NCBI RefSeq assembly: GCF_004664715.2
Contig: NC_051083.1
Span: 100,407,661 to 100,471,660 of the forward strand
From: Peromyscus leucopus
Taxonomy: Eukaryota > Chordata > Mammalia > Rodentia > Cricetidae
Reading direction: 5' to 3'
DNA length: 64,000 nt
A model generated the notes under the pieces. That model ran no database searches, was not told the origin of the DNA, and was given only the letters and a program-made list of their open reading frames with translations. The position numbers were made by a program, and so were the translations under genes. Shown in pieces: positions 43,591-54,320 of this stretch. The stretch's first letter is position 1; each line of letters opens with the position of its first letter.

Positions 43591-43647
43591 AAAGGGAATA
43601 AGTACTAGTATATGCAACAAACAGTATGGCTGAACTTGCAAAAAAAT

Positions 43648-43792
43648 ATGCCAGCAGAGTGTGGTGATGTGTGCCTCCTTCCTTGGGAGACAGAGCCAAG
43701 AAGATCAGGCGTTCAAGGTCATCTTCAGCTACCTAAGGAGTTCAAAACCAGCCTGGAACACATGAGACCCTGTGTCAAAGAAAAAGAAGAAA
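43648..43792 (+). mobile_element. B1-like SINE (old)
   Basis: 'gcagagtgtggtgatgtgtg', 'cttgggagacagagccaaga', 'gttcaaaaccagcctggaac', then a purine-rich end that continues into GA-rich sequence. Confidence 0.68.
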
Positions 43793-43915
43793 AGAGGGAG
43801 AGGAGAGGAAAGAGGGGAGAGACTGGGAAGAAGGAAGGGACTCCACACACAAAATGTTATGGGTTATAAGGATATATTTAGATGAAATGTGAAAAAAAGA
43901 TTCAAAGAGAAATCA

Positions 43916-44330
43916 GGTATCTTAGGGTTTCTTTTGCTGTGATAAAACACCATGACTTAAGACAATTTCGGGAGGAAAGGGTTTATTTGGTTTACACTTC
44001 CACGTCACAATCCACCAGGAAAGGAAGTCAATGCAGGAACCTGGAGTCAGGAACTAATGCAGAGGCTCCAGGAAACTCTGCTTACTAACTTGCTCCTTGT
44101 GGCGTACTCGGCCAGCTTTCTTATACTATCCAGGACCACCTCTCCAGGGGTAGCATCAACCATAGTATGCTGGACTCTCCCACATCAAACTTTAGTCAAG
44201 ACAATAGCCCACAGGAATGCGTGCCTATAGGCCAATCTGATGGAAGCATTTTCTCTCAGTTAAAGTTCCCTCTTCCCAGATATGTCTAGGTTTTGTCAAG
44301 TTGACAAAAAATAAATAAATAAAATAAACC
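43916..44330 (-). mobile_element. MaLR-type LTR (ORR1/MT-related), antisense
   Basis: Same family and orientation as 3859-4249: 'ttagggtttcttttgctgtg', 'taaaacaccatgacttaaga', 'ggaaagggtttatttggttt', 'ttttctctcagttaaagttc', 'gttttgtcaagttgacaaaa'. Solo LTR. Confidence 0.72.
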
Positions 44331-44826
44331 ACACAGCCATGACAGAGGGTTTCTTTTTATTGTTACACTCAGATATATTGAAATTTTTATTTTACCTTGA
44401 GGAAGCTTACTTGGATCTCTCTAATATATTACTGGGTATTTCTTTACTTGGCTTAAAGGCTTAAATGACCTAGTATTTTTCCATGCAGCCTCTGTGACAG
44501 GGAAAACTATTAGGCTGCATGTCTAGCCACATTCTGTGATGAAATTCCATCAACAAATGCTGGGGAAGTATATCCACAGTTGTGTGTCTGAGGTCACTAC
44601 AGAAGAACATTCCAGAGAGGGCTGAAATCGTAAATCAGGATCTCATCTTTTCACCATTTCTTCGATTCTTGTGTTTGCTTCAGATAAAGATTTTTATGGC
44701 ATGGTGGCTATGGTGAAGCCATGCTCCAAGGTGAACATAATTTAAATGAGGGAATAATTTCATTTCATCTGCATAGTTTGAAATATGTTAACATACACGC
44801 AGACAGAGAGAGATATACCGATAGAT
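44331..44826. other. Unassigned sequence
   Basis: No repeat or gene recognised. Confidence 0.4.
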
Positions 44827-44831
44827 ACACA

Positions 44832-44879
<48 letters not shown>

Positions 44880-44895
44880 GAGAGAGAGAGAGATG

Positions 44896-44961
<66 letters not shown>
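44827..44961. repeat. (CA)n(GA)n compound microsatellite
   Basis: CA run 44827-44849 then about 110 bases of GA with two brief interruptions ('gcgag', 'agatgtgg'). Pure purine over most of its length. Arg-Glu and Leu-Ser frames across it on either strand are artefacts. Confidence 0.97.
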
Positions 44962-44969
<8 letters not shown>

Positions 44970-44986
44970 AAAAAGTACCAATGTGG

Positions 44987-45070
44987 GCTGACACTGTAGC
45001 TCAGTTGTATAGAGTACTTGCCTACCATGTGTGAGGCCCTGGGTTTAATTTTCAGAACTACATATACATG
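44987..45070 (+). mobile_element. ID SINE
   Basis: 'tgacactgtagctcagttgt', 'acttgcctaccatgtgtgag', 'gccctgggtttaattttcag', good A and B box preservation. Confidence 0.8.
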
Positions 45071-45124
45071 ACACATTATTAGATATTTTTAAACTAATGA
45101 AATGTTTGTTTTCCTTTAACATTT

Positions 45125-45312
45125 TTTCTGACTTTGTGGGGACACAGAGTCTCATGTAACCCAGGCTTATCTGTGTGGTCACAGAGTCTCATGTAACCCA
45201 GGCTTATCTGTAACTCAAAAGACCTGAGGATGGTCTAGAACACTTCCAAGCTTCTTGCTCTGCTTTGCGGGCACCAGGATTGCAGGCCTGTGCTACAGTG
45301 ACCTGTGATGCA
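45125..45312 (-). mobile_element. B1-like SINE, antisense, with 37-bp internal tandem duplication
   Basis: 'cagagtctcatgtaacccag' occurs at 45145 and again at 45182, part of a 32-bp exact copy repeated with a 37-bp period (45143-45174, 45180-45211). The rest ('gcaccaggattgcaggcctg') fits an antisense B1/PB1. Confidence 0.65.
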
Positions 45313-45660
45313 TGATATTTGTTCTGTCTCCTCCTTTTACCACCCATTTACCCTCCAGTGAGCAAGAACATGTTTTAGCCAAAATCTGTAGAAGGCAGTC
45401 CTGCTCTACTTAAAACAATGTTATTTCTGCAGAGACGTTTAACATTAGTTTTCATCTAAGATGACATCGGAGACTATCTTCTAGTAATGTTTCAGTTAGC
45501 ATTCATTTTACATTACTTACATAGCTTAATATAGCAGCAGCGATATATAAATGCCTAAAAGTCACTCAACCCAAAGCAGCAGCAAATATTGTGTTAATGA
45601 CTATGCAGAAGACCACATACAAAATTAAATTAATGAATCCAATTAAACTAAATGAATGTG
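45313..45660. other. Unassigned sequence
   Basis: Nothing recognised. Confidence 0.4.
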
Positions 45661-45742
45661 GGAGCTGGAAATGTAGCTCAGTTGTACAGAGATTGCTTAG
45701 CAAGTATGAGGCCCTAGACTCAAACCCAGCAATGCAATTAGT
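45661..45742 (+). mobile_element. ID SINE
   Basis: 'gggagctggaaatgtagctc', 'attgcttagcaagtatgagg', 'ccctagactcaaacccagca'. Confidence 0.78.
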
Positions 45743-45801
45743 TGATAACTAATTCAATAAAGAATGCTGATGCAGGATAGCATATCAAAAGAATTCTAAA
45801 A

Positions 45802-45952
45802 GAGCCAGGCTTGTGGTGTATAGACTATATTCCCAGTACTCAAGAGGCTGAGGTAAGTCGATGGCCACAACTTCAAGGTCAGTGTGCTATACATAGTAAG
45901 TCCTGAGCCAGCCAGGAATATATAGTGAGATCCTATTTCAAAAGGGACAGGG
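45802..45952 (+). mobile_element. B1-like SINE
   Basis: 'gccaggcttgtggtgtatag', 'cccagtactcaagaggctga', 'gtgctatacatagtaagtcc', 'gatcctatttcaaaaggg'. Diverged, PB1-like. Confidence 0.65.
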
Positions 45953-47632
45953 GAAAGGGACAGAATGCTAAAATCTTTGTGGCTTATGATGCTCAACTCA
46001 TTGCACTGATTCTAAGCAACATTTCTCTATGCCCTTGGATTTCTCATAAACTTTTAATTGTGTGGTTGGTTAGCATGTTATCTTCATGGATACAATTGCA
46101 GGCATATGGCTTGATTTTAGAAGCGTGAGTTATAAAAATAAAAAAAAAATGAAAGGTGTTCAAATTACAGCTTGCTAAAAGGATACCTCCCTAGGCGGCA
46201 TCTCTTTTGACTGGGAGATGGTTTGAGCCATGAAAGGGGCAATGGCTTTGGACTCAAGAAGAGAAAGGCTCGGGGAAGTGACTTATTGTCTCTATTCCAC
46301 TGTAAATTAGAGACTCTCACAGAGCTGCCATTTTAAACTGTAGAGAATACAGTGTGGATGAATATAAATAAAATACTTTTGCTTTTGTAAGCAATAAATC
46401 AATATTCTCTTCAAATGTGTCAATTACAGGGAAATCCGGGCTCATTCCTTCAGAAACATCCTAGATGCCAGTAATTTTGCATGCTTTAATCACATCATTC
46501 TTTATATTTTTTGTGCTTCCCCCTGTGTCACCTTGATTGCTCCTCTTTGTTATTTTCTTGGCGCCTTTTAAAGTACTCTTTCTAGACAAGTTTTACTTCC
46601 CGGGCATTTTCACTGCCAAGGTCTGCTGTCTCCTCTCTCTTCCACCTTTCTCTTCAGCTCATTTCTTACTATCTCTAGTCATTCATCTGCTTTTCCTCAA
46701 ACGTCAAGGTGTCAGTGGCTCTGAGGTATGTTTGGATAGATGTTTTTCAGCAACTAAAGCCCTTCATCAGAGAAATAATGTATAAATGAGGTGAGACAAG
46801 GTACTGAACTCACTGGAGTTTTTAAGCACACATACCAGAACTTACGTTTGATTTTTTTTTTTTTTAGTAAGTGGCACCAAGTAGTCACTGGGGGAGTTTA
46901 TCAACTTGTCTGCAATGATAAAACTTTTATTAAGAACATAGTTCTCAAGCAGTAAGTGTCTTATGCTTATGCAAGTCCGCTGCATACCTCAATTCAGGGG
47001 TAGACTTTCTAGCTCCACTCTCCCTCAACTGTCTAATGGCCTCATTTTCCAAATGATCCCTTGCAGGGTTCAGTCCCTGTAATAATAACCTCTCTAGCTT
47101 CTTCTTGCATCATTTGAAACAATTGGGGAGAAGTTCATCAGCTAAAACCCAACTCTCTGCCTAGTCCTTACCTACACCTTGGTTGTTGAATGCAGATGAA
47201 GAGAGGAAAAACAATGCAACTACTTTAAATTGACCCTCAGTGGTTTCCCAAGAGACATGTTAAATTTTCCAAATTCACACATTCTCCTGCTCATAAATTA
47301 CTATTTCACCCAGCTCCTGTATTCAAATGTCCAAAACAAGAGTTCTTCCCATCAACACCGTCTCTTTTCAGAAAAAACGTTCTATAAAAGAATTTCCACT
47401 GCGACCCGACCACATCTACTGCACTACCAGCTTCTGAAATGCCAGCATGTCTCTTTGTGCCCATGTGCCAACGCTTCTACTGGCTCAGTAGATCTGAAAG
47501 CCACTTACTCCAATTGTAAAAGTTTCTTTTAAAATTTTATCTTACTTTATTGGCAGGCAAATAACAAAAGTACTAGGTATGTAAGAAATACAAGAAAGCC
47601 TTTCAAACACACTATGATTAAAATATGTTTAG
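45953..47632. other. Repeat-poor unassigned sequence
   Basis: 1.7 kb without a recognised repeat. Frames at 46537-46785 (82 codons) and 47230-47532 (100 codons) have no recognisable domain, and no splice or polyadenylation arrangement supports them. A T12 run at 46853-46865 could be a SINE tail but no SINE body adjoins it. Confidence 0.4.
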
Positions 47633-47845
47633 GGGCTGGAGAGACGGCTCAGCAGTTAAGGCACTAGATGCTCTTCCAGAGAATCTGGATTTGATTCCCA
47701 GCAACTACATGGTGGCTCACAACCAGCTCTAACTCCAGTTCCAGGATGTCTGATGTGCTCTTCTGACCTGTGCAGACACTAGACACAAAAATGGTACACA
47801 CAAACAAACCACCCATACATATAAATAAATTTAATTACATTTAAA
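47633..47845 (+). mobile_element. B2 SINE
   Basis: 'ggggctggagagacggctca', 'gatttgattcccagcaacta', 'catggtggctcacaaccagc', AT-rich tail with AAATAAATTTAATT. Confidence 0.94.
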
Positions 47846-48067
47846 TATATAAATTTAAGCAAACACTGAAAAGTTGTGAGTTTTGGCATACTAAATACAG
47901 TAAAGATGCGACAAAATGCTTGATCATGACTTTGTAAATAGTTTTATGAAGATATATTTTATTTTAATATAAATTTTAATTCTCAAAATATGCTAGACTA
48001 ATGGTGGGTATACCCTATATGTTTATTATGAACAAATAAAGCATATGTAAATATCCTTGATTAAACG

Positions 48068-48145
48068 GAGTTTAACCTGGCTGGCCTTGAACACACAGAG
48101 AGATCTGCCTTCCTCTGAGTCCTGAATCATGGGATTCAAGGACCT
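48068..48145 (-). mobile_element. B1 SINE fragment, antisense
   Basis: 'acctggctggccttgaacac' and 'gtcctgaatcatgggattca'. Confidence 0.65.
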
Positions 48146-48149
48146 TTCT

Positions 48150-48330
48150 TATACAGCCCAGACCTAACTGCCAAAGGGCAGGGCTGCTAGAGTGACCTGG
48201 GAACTCCTACATCAATTATCCATTAAGAAAATAATTCACAGACATGCCCACAGGCCAATTCAAAGGACACGATTCCTGAATTGAGGTTCCCACTTCCCAT
48301 CTGTGTCAAGATGACAACAGAAGCTATAAC
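48150..48330 (-). mobile_element. MaLR-type LTR fragment, antisense
   Basis: 'aagaaaataattcacagaca', 'cctgaattgaggttcccact' and 'gtgtcaagatgacaacagaa' match the 5' side of the family at 3859-4249 and 43916-44330. Confidence 0.55.
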
Positions 48331-48404
48331 AGTCGCTATCTATTACAAAAAGAAGTTTCTCTGATAAGGAATGAAAGATTCACTAACCTATGTTTATAAA
48401 GATA

Positions 48405-48535
48405 ACTTAGGAAGGAAGGGGCAGGCAGAACTAAGTTCAAGGCCAGCCTGGACTACATAGCAAGTTCCTGGCACTCAAGGCTACATAATGAGACCTTGTC
48501 GAAAATAAAGATAAAAAAAGAAAGAAAATGAAAGG
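48405..48535 (+). mobile_element. B1 SINE, 5'-truncated
   Basis: 'agttcaaggccagcctggac', 'gctacataatgagaccttgt', A/G-rich tail. Confidence 0.8.
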
Positions 48536-48719
48536 AAAGCAGATTTAAAAAAAAACTTAGGCAACAGTTTATTTAGCAGAAAAATAGACACAGGCAGTTA
48601 TATGCTTTGGGCTAGTTAACAGTACCATCATGAGTTCTATCTTATTGAGCAAGCTTTAAAATCCAATAGGAAAGTGGCTGGTTACTCCCAAAGCATGGCA
48701 TTTTCAAACACACATATCT

Positions 48720-48944
48720 AAAGATTCGAAGCTAATATGCACGTGAGAAAGAACATGCAGCATTTGTCTTTCTGGGTCTGGGTTAGCTAAACTTTTAATA
48801 TCCTTTCTTCGTTTTGGGCTTTTACAATTTTAGCTATAATATGTTATGCAGAGTATCTTTTATGGTCCTGTCTACTTGGAGTTTTTAGGCCTCTTATAGT
48901 TGGTTGCACCTCTTTCTTTAGCTTTGGAAGTATTTCTTCTATGA
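48720..48944 (-). mobile_element. Older L1, antisense, left part of a nested copy
   Basis: 48755-48785 resembles antisense ORF2 3' end ('gtctttctgggtctgggtta'). 48800-48944 resembles antisense ORF1-proximal sequence ('ggcctcttatagttggttgc', 'ggaagtatttcttctatgat'). Most of ORF2 is missing between them. Confidence 0.55.
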
Positions 48945-49372
48945 TTATTTTTAATTTTTTAAAATTAATTAAAGTAAAATTACATTACTTCCCCCTTTTC
49001 ACTTTCCTCCCTGAAACTAATCTCACGTACCTCTCAATTGTCCCTCAATTAATGTCCGGATTTTCTTTGTTTTCTCCACAGTCTATTTAGTATTACTCAT
49101 ATTTATCAGATGTTAGGCCTGACCACTTGTTATTGGATAATGAATTACAGGGTTCATCTCTAGGGAAGGCTATTTCTCCCACTCTTAGCATTCCTGAGTT
49201 GCCTACAGTTCTTTGGCTAGGGGTGAGAGCTCTCACTTTGACAATAGCCTGTCTATTGGAATTCTCCTTTAGGTCTTGTTTAGGCAGCCATATTGTTAAG
49301 GTATCATGGGTGAAGCTTCCCAGCCATTTCTGGGAGACATATTCCCAAACAGCTTTCCTGGTCCTTCTCTGA
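48945..49372 (-). mobile_element. L1 3'UTR, antisense, inserted within older L1
   Basis: Opens T/A-rich ('atttttaattttttaaaatt'), then C/T-rich sequence, 'ttgttattggataatgaatt', 'gaaggctatttctcccactc', 'ggtcttgtttaggcagccat', 'gacatattcccaaacagctt', clear antisense 3'UTR. The host L1 resumes afterwards. Confidence 0.82.
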
Positions 49373-50190
49373 TGTTATTGAAAATATTCTTTATGCCTTT
49401 GGTACTGTATTCTTCTCCTTCTGCTATGCTATAACCCAAAGGTTACATGTTTTCATGGTATCCAAGGGTTCTCTACCTATCTGTTTATATTAATTTAGTT
49501 TATCATTGATCTTTACCGAGGGGTCCCATTTCTGTACCTTGCCTTGCATCCTTGATTCTCTGTTTTCTACCTGATCCATCCTATTGGTAAGGCTTTGTAT
49601 AGAGGCTTTCATTTAGCTTATTGAGTGCTTCATTTCCAGAATCATTTCAGCCTGGGTTTTCTTCAGAAATTCTATCTTTTGATTAAATTCTAGCTTCATA
49701 TCTTGGATCGACTTCCTTATTTCATTCATCTATTTTTAATCTCTTGAAGTACAGTACTGTTTTCTTTGAGTTTTTGAAAAATACTTATCATTCTCTGAAT
49801 TCTTTGTCTGAAAGTTTTTTGAGTTTATTCTCATTGGTGTTCCTTATTATGGGATTAATAATGTTTGAAGAAAAAGGATTCATTGGATTTTCATGTTGTT
49901 TCTGGGTTGGCACTGGAACTTGTGCATCTGGAGTTGGTTGAGGGCAAGTGGGAAGTGATCCTGGGGATGATGGAATCCTGAGGAATGCTTATCTGTCAGC
50001 ATGGGAGCTAAGGAAACCACAGAAATGTGGGGAGTGGGTGTATGGTCTAGAGACCCCTTATCTGCTGGTATCAGGAGCTAGGAAGACAGGGAAAGTTGGA
50101 GTAACACTGTCAGAACCTGAGGACCCTTTACTTGTCCAGCATAGGAGCTGGGTTGACTGGGAAAGTTTGGCTGATGAAGTCTTTTTCTGC
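49373..50190 (-). mobile_element. Older L1, antisense, ORF1/5' region
   Basis: 'ttattgaaaatattctttat' continues the host element, followed by an antisense ORF1-like stretch ('tcatttccagaatcatttca', 'tttttgagtttattctcatt') and a 5'UTR-like end with repeated 'aggagct' and 'gggaaagtt' motifs. Degraded, no intact ORF1. HAL1-like (ORF1-only) ancestry is an alternative to deletion of ORF2. Confidence 0.55.
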
Positions 50191-50199
50191 CTTTTATAA

Positions 50200-50200
<1 letters not shown>

Positions 50201-50241
<41 letters not shown>
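50201..50241. repeat. (TG)20 microsatellite
   Basis: Uninterrupted TG directly after the L1 remnant. Confidence 0.96.
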
Positions 50242-50243
<2 letters not shown>

Positions 50244-50374
50244 ATACATTCATAGAGGATAAAATAGATGAAATAATGAACAAAATATGAGCCAATTAGA
50301 ATGTATCCTAGTTTCATTATCTTAATTATTTTCCTTCCATATATTTTTATTCTTTTAAAACTTGTTCTTTGGTG

Positions 50375-50695
50375 TGTGTGTGTGTGTGATCATATGTGTA
50401 CATGTCTGTGTTGGTGAACACGGGTGTATGTGTGTGTGTGGAGGCCAGAGGAGGATGTTAGGAGTACTCTTCTATCACTTTCTATATATTCCTTTGAGGC
50501 AGGGCCCCTCCCTGAACATGGGGGCTGGAAACCAGCAAGCCCCCCAGCAATCCTCTGTCTGGGTCCCACAAGTAGTTGGAATTAGAGTATGCAAGATGCC
50601 TGGCTTGCTACATGAATGCTGTGGGTGTGAACTCCCTGTCCTCATGGGTAGTAATAAGCATTTTCATCTACTGAGTCACATTTCTATCCCCTCCT
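50375..50695 (-). mobile_element. B3 SINE, antisense
   Basis: TG-rich left end, 'gtggaggccagaggaggatg', 'cctttgaggcagggcccctc', 'gctggaaaccagcaagcccc', 'ctactgagtcacatttctat', in antisense B3 order. Confidence 0.72.
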
Positions 50696-50734
50696 CTTTA
50701 GCCTTCATAGAAAGATGCCTCAAAAACATAAATA

Positions 50735-50897
50735 AGCCAGGTGGTAGTGGTGCATGCCTTTAATCCCAGCACTCGGGAGGCAGAGGCAGGAGGATCTCTG
50801 TGAGTTCAAGGCCATCCTGGTCTACAGAGTGAGTTACAGGACCTTACACAATTGCTATTACACTGACTGAAGCCCTCTCTCATGAAAAAAAAAACAT
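50735..50897 (+). mobile_element. B1 SINE with altered 3' part
   Basis: 'gccaggtggtagtggtgcat', 'gcactcgggaggcagaggca', 'gtgagttcaaggccatcctg' are near consensus. From about 50840 an unrelated ~30-bp stretch replaces part of the usual 3' region before the A-tail. Confidence 0.88.
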
Positions 50898-51889
50898 GCA
50901 TAAATAAAGCCTGCCCATGATCCCCTCTCTGTTAAACTCCAGAATTCAGGATTTTATTCCCTTTGTTCCCACTAGAACTTCTGTCCTGATCACTAATGGC
51001 CCACTGCTGAAACATACTCACCTCATGCATAATAATGGTTAAAGCCAATTAATCCCTCTCTGCTTGGCATCTGGGACTCTATACACTTCTATCTTACTGG
51101 CCTTTTGTCATCATTTTGTTTCCCTGTACTTAACTCAAATTCTAAGGAGCCCCTTACTAAGGGATCCATGTCTTCTTCATCTGTTGTGTCCTAGGATCGC
51201 TGGTAATCTCATTCTTTCCTTAAATGTTACCTGTATCCTAATAACTTCCAAATATGTAGAACCAGGCTTCTGTCAGCATTTCTAGGCTCATATCTCCAGC
51301 TACTTACCAAGCATCTAGACTTGGTTGCCTGGAAAGTTTTAAAGCCTTATCAGATACCAGATCATTTTCATGATGTTGCCTCTCAAACCAGTCTGCTCCC
51401 ATTTTTTTCCTTCTCTTCTATAAGGCAATTCCATCTTTTCCAGTTATCTAGGCTAAAAATAGAAAATTCAGTCATATTTCTCTCTTCAGTCCATTACCAA
51501 CAATCTAAATGTTGAGTCAACAATACTTCAAAAACCTATCCATGATGCAGCTAGTTCTCACCACCATTATCTTGATATAGAAATTGACAGTGCTGACTTA
51601 GATCCAAAGAATGTAGTAGGGAGTTCTCCTAAATGGCCCCTGCTCCTCTTTTGGTTGCCTACCATATATTCTACTATCAACATAGCAACCAGAGAGATAC
51701 CAGTAAACCAAAATCAGAACATAGAACACCTTTATTGTAAAACCGTATTTCTCAGAATAGAACACCAAAGAGTTACAATCATAAGGCCCAACTAGACCAG
51801 AGTCTGTTGCTACTTGGAACTCACTTCCTGCTGCTCATTTGTTTGCTTCCTTCAGGTCAGACACATTTATGCCTTGCTTCCTCTTTTGA
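50898..51889. other. Unassigned sequence
   Basis: About 1 kb with no clear repeat. Short C/T-rich frames lack motifs. Nothing else seen. Confidence 0.4.
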
Positions 51890-52048
51890 AAATTATTTTA
51901 TTATATTTATTTAGGTGGGAGAGAGCACATGCTGTAGTGCCTGTGAAGGTAAGAGGACAATGTCCTTCTGCCATGTGGGTCCTGGGGATTGAACTTATGT
52001 CATCAAGCGTGGCAATAAGCATCCGTATTCACTGGACATATGTTTCTG
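51890..52048 (-). mobile_element. B2/B3-family SINE fragment, antisense
   Basis: T-rich left end, 'tgccatgtgggtcctgggga', 'ttgaacttatgtcatcaagc', matching an antisense tRNA-derived SINE head. Confidence 0.6.
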
Positions 52049-52049
52049 T

Positions 52050-52585
52050 GTGTGCATATGTATGAATATGCACATGGAGGCCAGAGGTAAATAGAGACAA
52101 AGTTCAGCATCCTATATACTGTTGAATTGTTCTCCACCTCATTTTTTGAGACAGGGTCTTTCACTAAACCTGTAACCCACCAATTTGGCTAGAAAGGCTG
52201 CCCAACAAGTCCCAGAGTTGCTTCTGCCCCACCTCACAAGCACTGGGATTGTAAGTACACACTTCCATGTTCAGATTTCTTTTTAAAGTCATTTGTTTTT
52301 ATTGTATTGTATGAGGGTTTTATCTACATGTATGTATTGCATCATGTGTGTGCCCTGTGCCTGCAGAAGACAGAGGAAGGTATTGGATTCCCGGGAGCCA
52401 GCATTGGAAATGACTGTGAGTAACCATATGAATGTTGGAACCAAGCTCAGGTCCTCCACAAGAGCAGCAAGTGCTCTTAAGCACTGAGCCACCACTCCAG
52501 CTTTTCTATATGGATACTGAAGGTCCAAACTAAGGTCCTCATAACTGTGCAGCAGGAATTTTACATACTGAACCATATCTCCTGA
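52050..52585 (-). mobile_element. B3 SINE, antisense, split by a B2
   Basis: 52050-52282 carries 'cacatggaggccagaggtaa', 'ttgagacagggtctttcact' and 'caagcactgggattgtaagt'. 52502-52585 supplies the missing head ('gatactgaaggtccaaacta', 'ctgaaccatatctcctga'). The two parts are in the right order around the B2. Confidence 0.72.
52284..52500 (-). mobile_element. B2 SINE inside B3, antisense
   Basis: 'cctgtgcctgcagaagacag', 'tggattcccgggagccagca', 'ggtcctccacaagagcagca', 'actgagccaccactccagc'. Well preserved compared with its host. Confidence 0.92.
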
Positions 52586-52829
52586 TGGCTTGTATGTGCA
52601 TCCTCTATCACTTTTCCATATTTGAGCCTCTCCATCTTCTGGTTAGTCTAGTTTTGTTATTTCTGCCCTCAGACATCCACATCCCAGAGCTTCACTTTTT
52701 TTCAAGTCTTACACTGAGATTTTCTCTGGCTACCTTGAAGTTATATTCCTATGCACACCACCCTTTCAATCATACTTCTCAAGATTTTTTTACCCACTTA
52801 ACATACATTTTGTTTATTTATATGTTTTT
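52586..52829. other. Unassigned sequence
   Basis: Nothing recognised. Confidence 0.4.
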
Positions 52830-53185
52830 TGTGTGTGGTGTGCATATTGTGTATTTGGATGCTCTTATGTACACATGCATATACGTGGAGGTGAGTGGGC
52901 ATACTCACATATGCAAGTACATGTGAAAGCCAAAGGTTGACATCAAGTGTCTTCCTTAATAGTTTTTCATCTATATTCATTATTTATGGGGAGTCTCTCA
53001 CTTGAACCCAGAGGCCATTGGTTCAGCTAGCCTAGCTAGGCAGCTTGCCCTGGAGATCTCCTGTCTCCGTCTCTGAAGGGCTGGGATTCAGGCTGACCAA
53101 CTCACCTTCCTAACATTTACATGAATGCTGGGGCTCCACATTCTGGTGCTCTCACTAGCACTGAATGACCTCTTACTCAGCCCCA
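52830..53185 (-). mobile_element. B3/B4-like SINE, antisense
   Basis: TG-rich left end, 'gggagtctctcacttgaacc', 'ggttcagctagcctagctag', 'gatctcctgtctccgtctct', 'gaatgctggggctccacatt' in antisense B3 order, full length but diverged. Confidence 0.72.
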
Positions 53186-54119
53186 TGAATAAGGTTTGGA
53201 TGGTTCACTGAACATTAGGATAAGAAGAATAGCCATGGCTAAGTTGACAATGGCTCAGTTTACAGCTTAGCTATCTGCGGGGAAGAATGTATCACGAAAC
53301 TAAAGAAAAATGTGGGAGTTATCACAGAAGATACCAAACAGACACTGAACTAGGTCTGTGAGTGGGAGCTCCTTTTACAAAGAGACTGTAGGTGCTGCTG
53401 AATTTAGGGGGTGGTATTAGAAGTCGGGTATGAATGTGCAGGGACTATGTTAAAAGGATAAAGGGACAAAACCAAATATTAAGGAGAAAAAGCAAGTCTT
53501 GGAATTAGAGAACAGTGATATCAATGCAGTATATGGCACATAAAAGATCAGAAGGACATAACTGCATTCTGTGACTCATATGGTAACAAGCTAGGCCAGC
53601 TGAGCTGAGCAGGTGGGGATGTGTGCTGCGATGAAACTGAATGGGACATAATGTGTGCCTTGGTATCATCTGTGTAGTGCAAAATCCTGCCCCAAATAGT
53701 GTGAACTATCAAGAAAAATTTTAATTTACTACCAAGAAGTCCCAAGGTCAGAAGGCTCCAGAGAGCTTTTTGTTTTGTTTGATAGTTTGCAGTGTCTCAA
53801 AGAATAATTCAAGGGCAAAGTCTTTTCCAGTTTTGTCTTCAGGCTGTTTCTTCTCATGATCACAAGATAATTATGCCAGTCATAACATCTAGATGTAGCC
53901 ACAGCCAGTGAAGAAAAGACCATAGCATCCTGTGAATACCATTTAAAGGTCAGACAAACAGTTTTAGAAAAGCCTTTACTCACATGGCAAATCAAAGTTG
54001 AAGGCCATCACCATACTTCGAAAAATCACAAAGATAATGATTGGCTTAGATGGATAAGGACTTCACTGCCTTAGTAGGTAACATAGTGACTATCACAAAA
54101 GAGAAGCTAAAGGAGCCAA
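53186..54119. other. Unassigned sequence
   Basis: 0.9 kb with no recognised repeat or gene. 53729-53995 has an 88-codon minus frame with no motif. Confidence 0.4.
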
Positions 54120-54180
54120 AATGGGCTTCATACATGCTAGGCAAGCACTCTACCAACTAAGCTACATACTTAACTCCCAA
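54120..54180 (-). mobile_element. ID SINE fragment, antisense
   Basis: 'acatgctaggcaagcactct' and 'accaactaagctacatactt'. Confidence 0.7.
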
Positions 54181-54234
54181 AGAATTCTTTGACAACAACA
54201 CATTTCATTTTGTAAAAGAACAGGGAGAGCAGGA

Positions 54235-54320
54235 GATGTTTAGTGGCTGACCTAGCATGCAAAAGGTTTTTCTCTTCAACACCACTGATTGAAGGAAGGA
54301 AGGAAGGAAAGGAGAGAGGG
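54235..54320 (+). mobile_element. ID-like SINE with (GGAA)n tail
   Basis: 'tggctgacctagcatgcaaa', 'ttctcttcaacaccactgat' then GGAA units and GA-rich sequence. Confidence 0.5.

Noticed and set aside
44721..45076. Arg-Glu or Leu-Ser rich proteins
   Set aside because: Pure products of the (CA)n(GA)n microsatellite.
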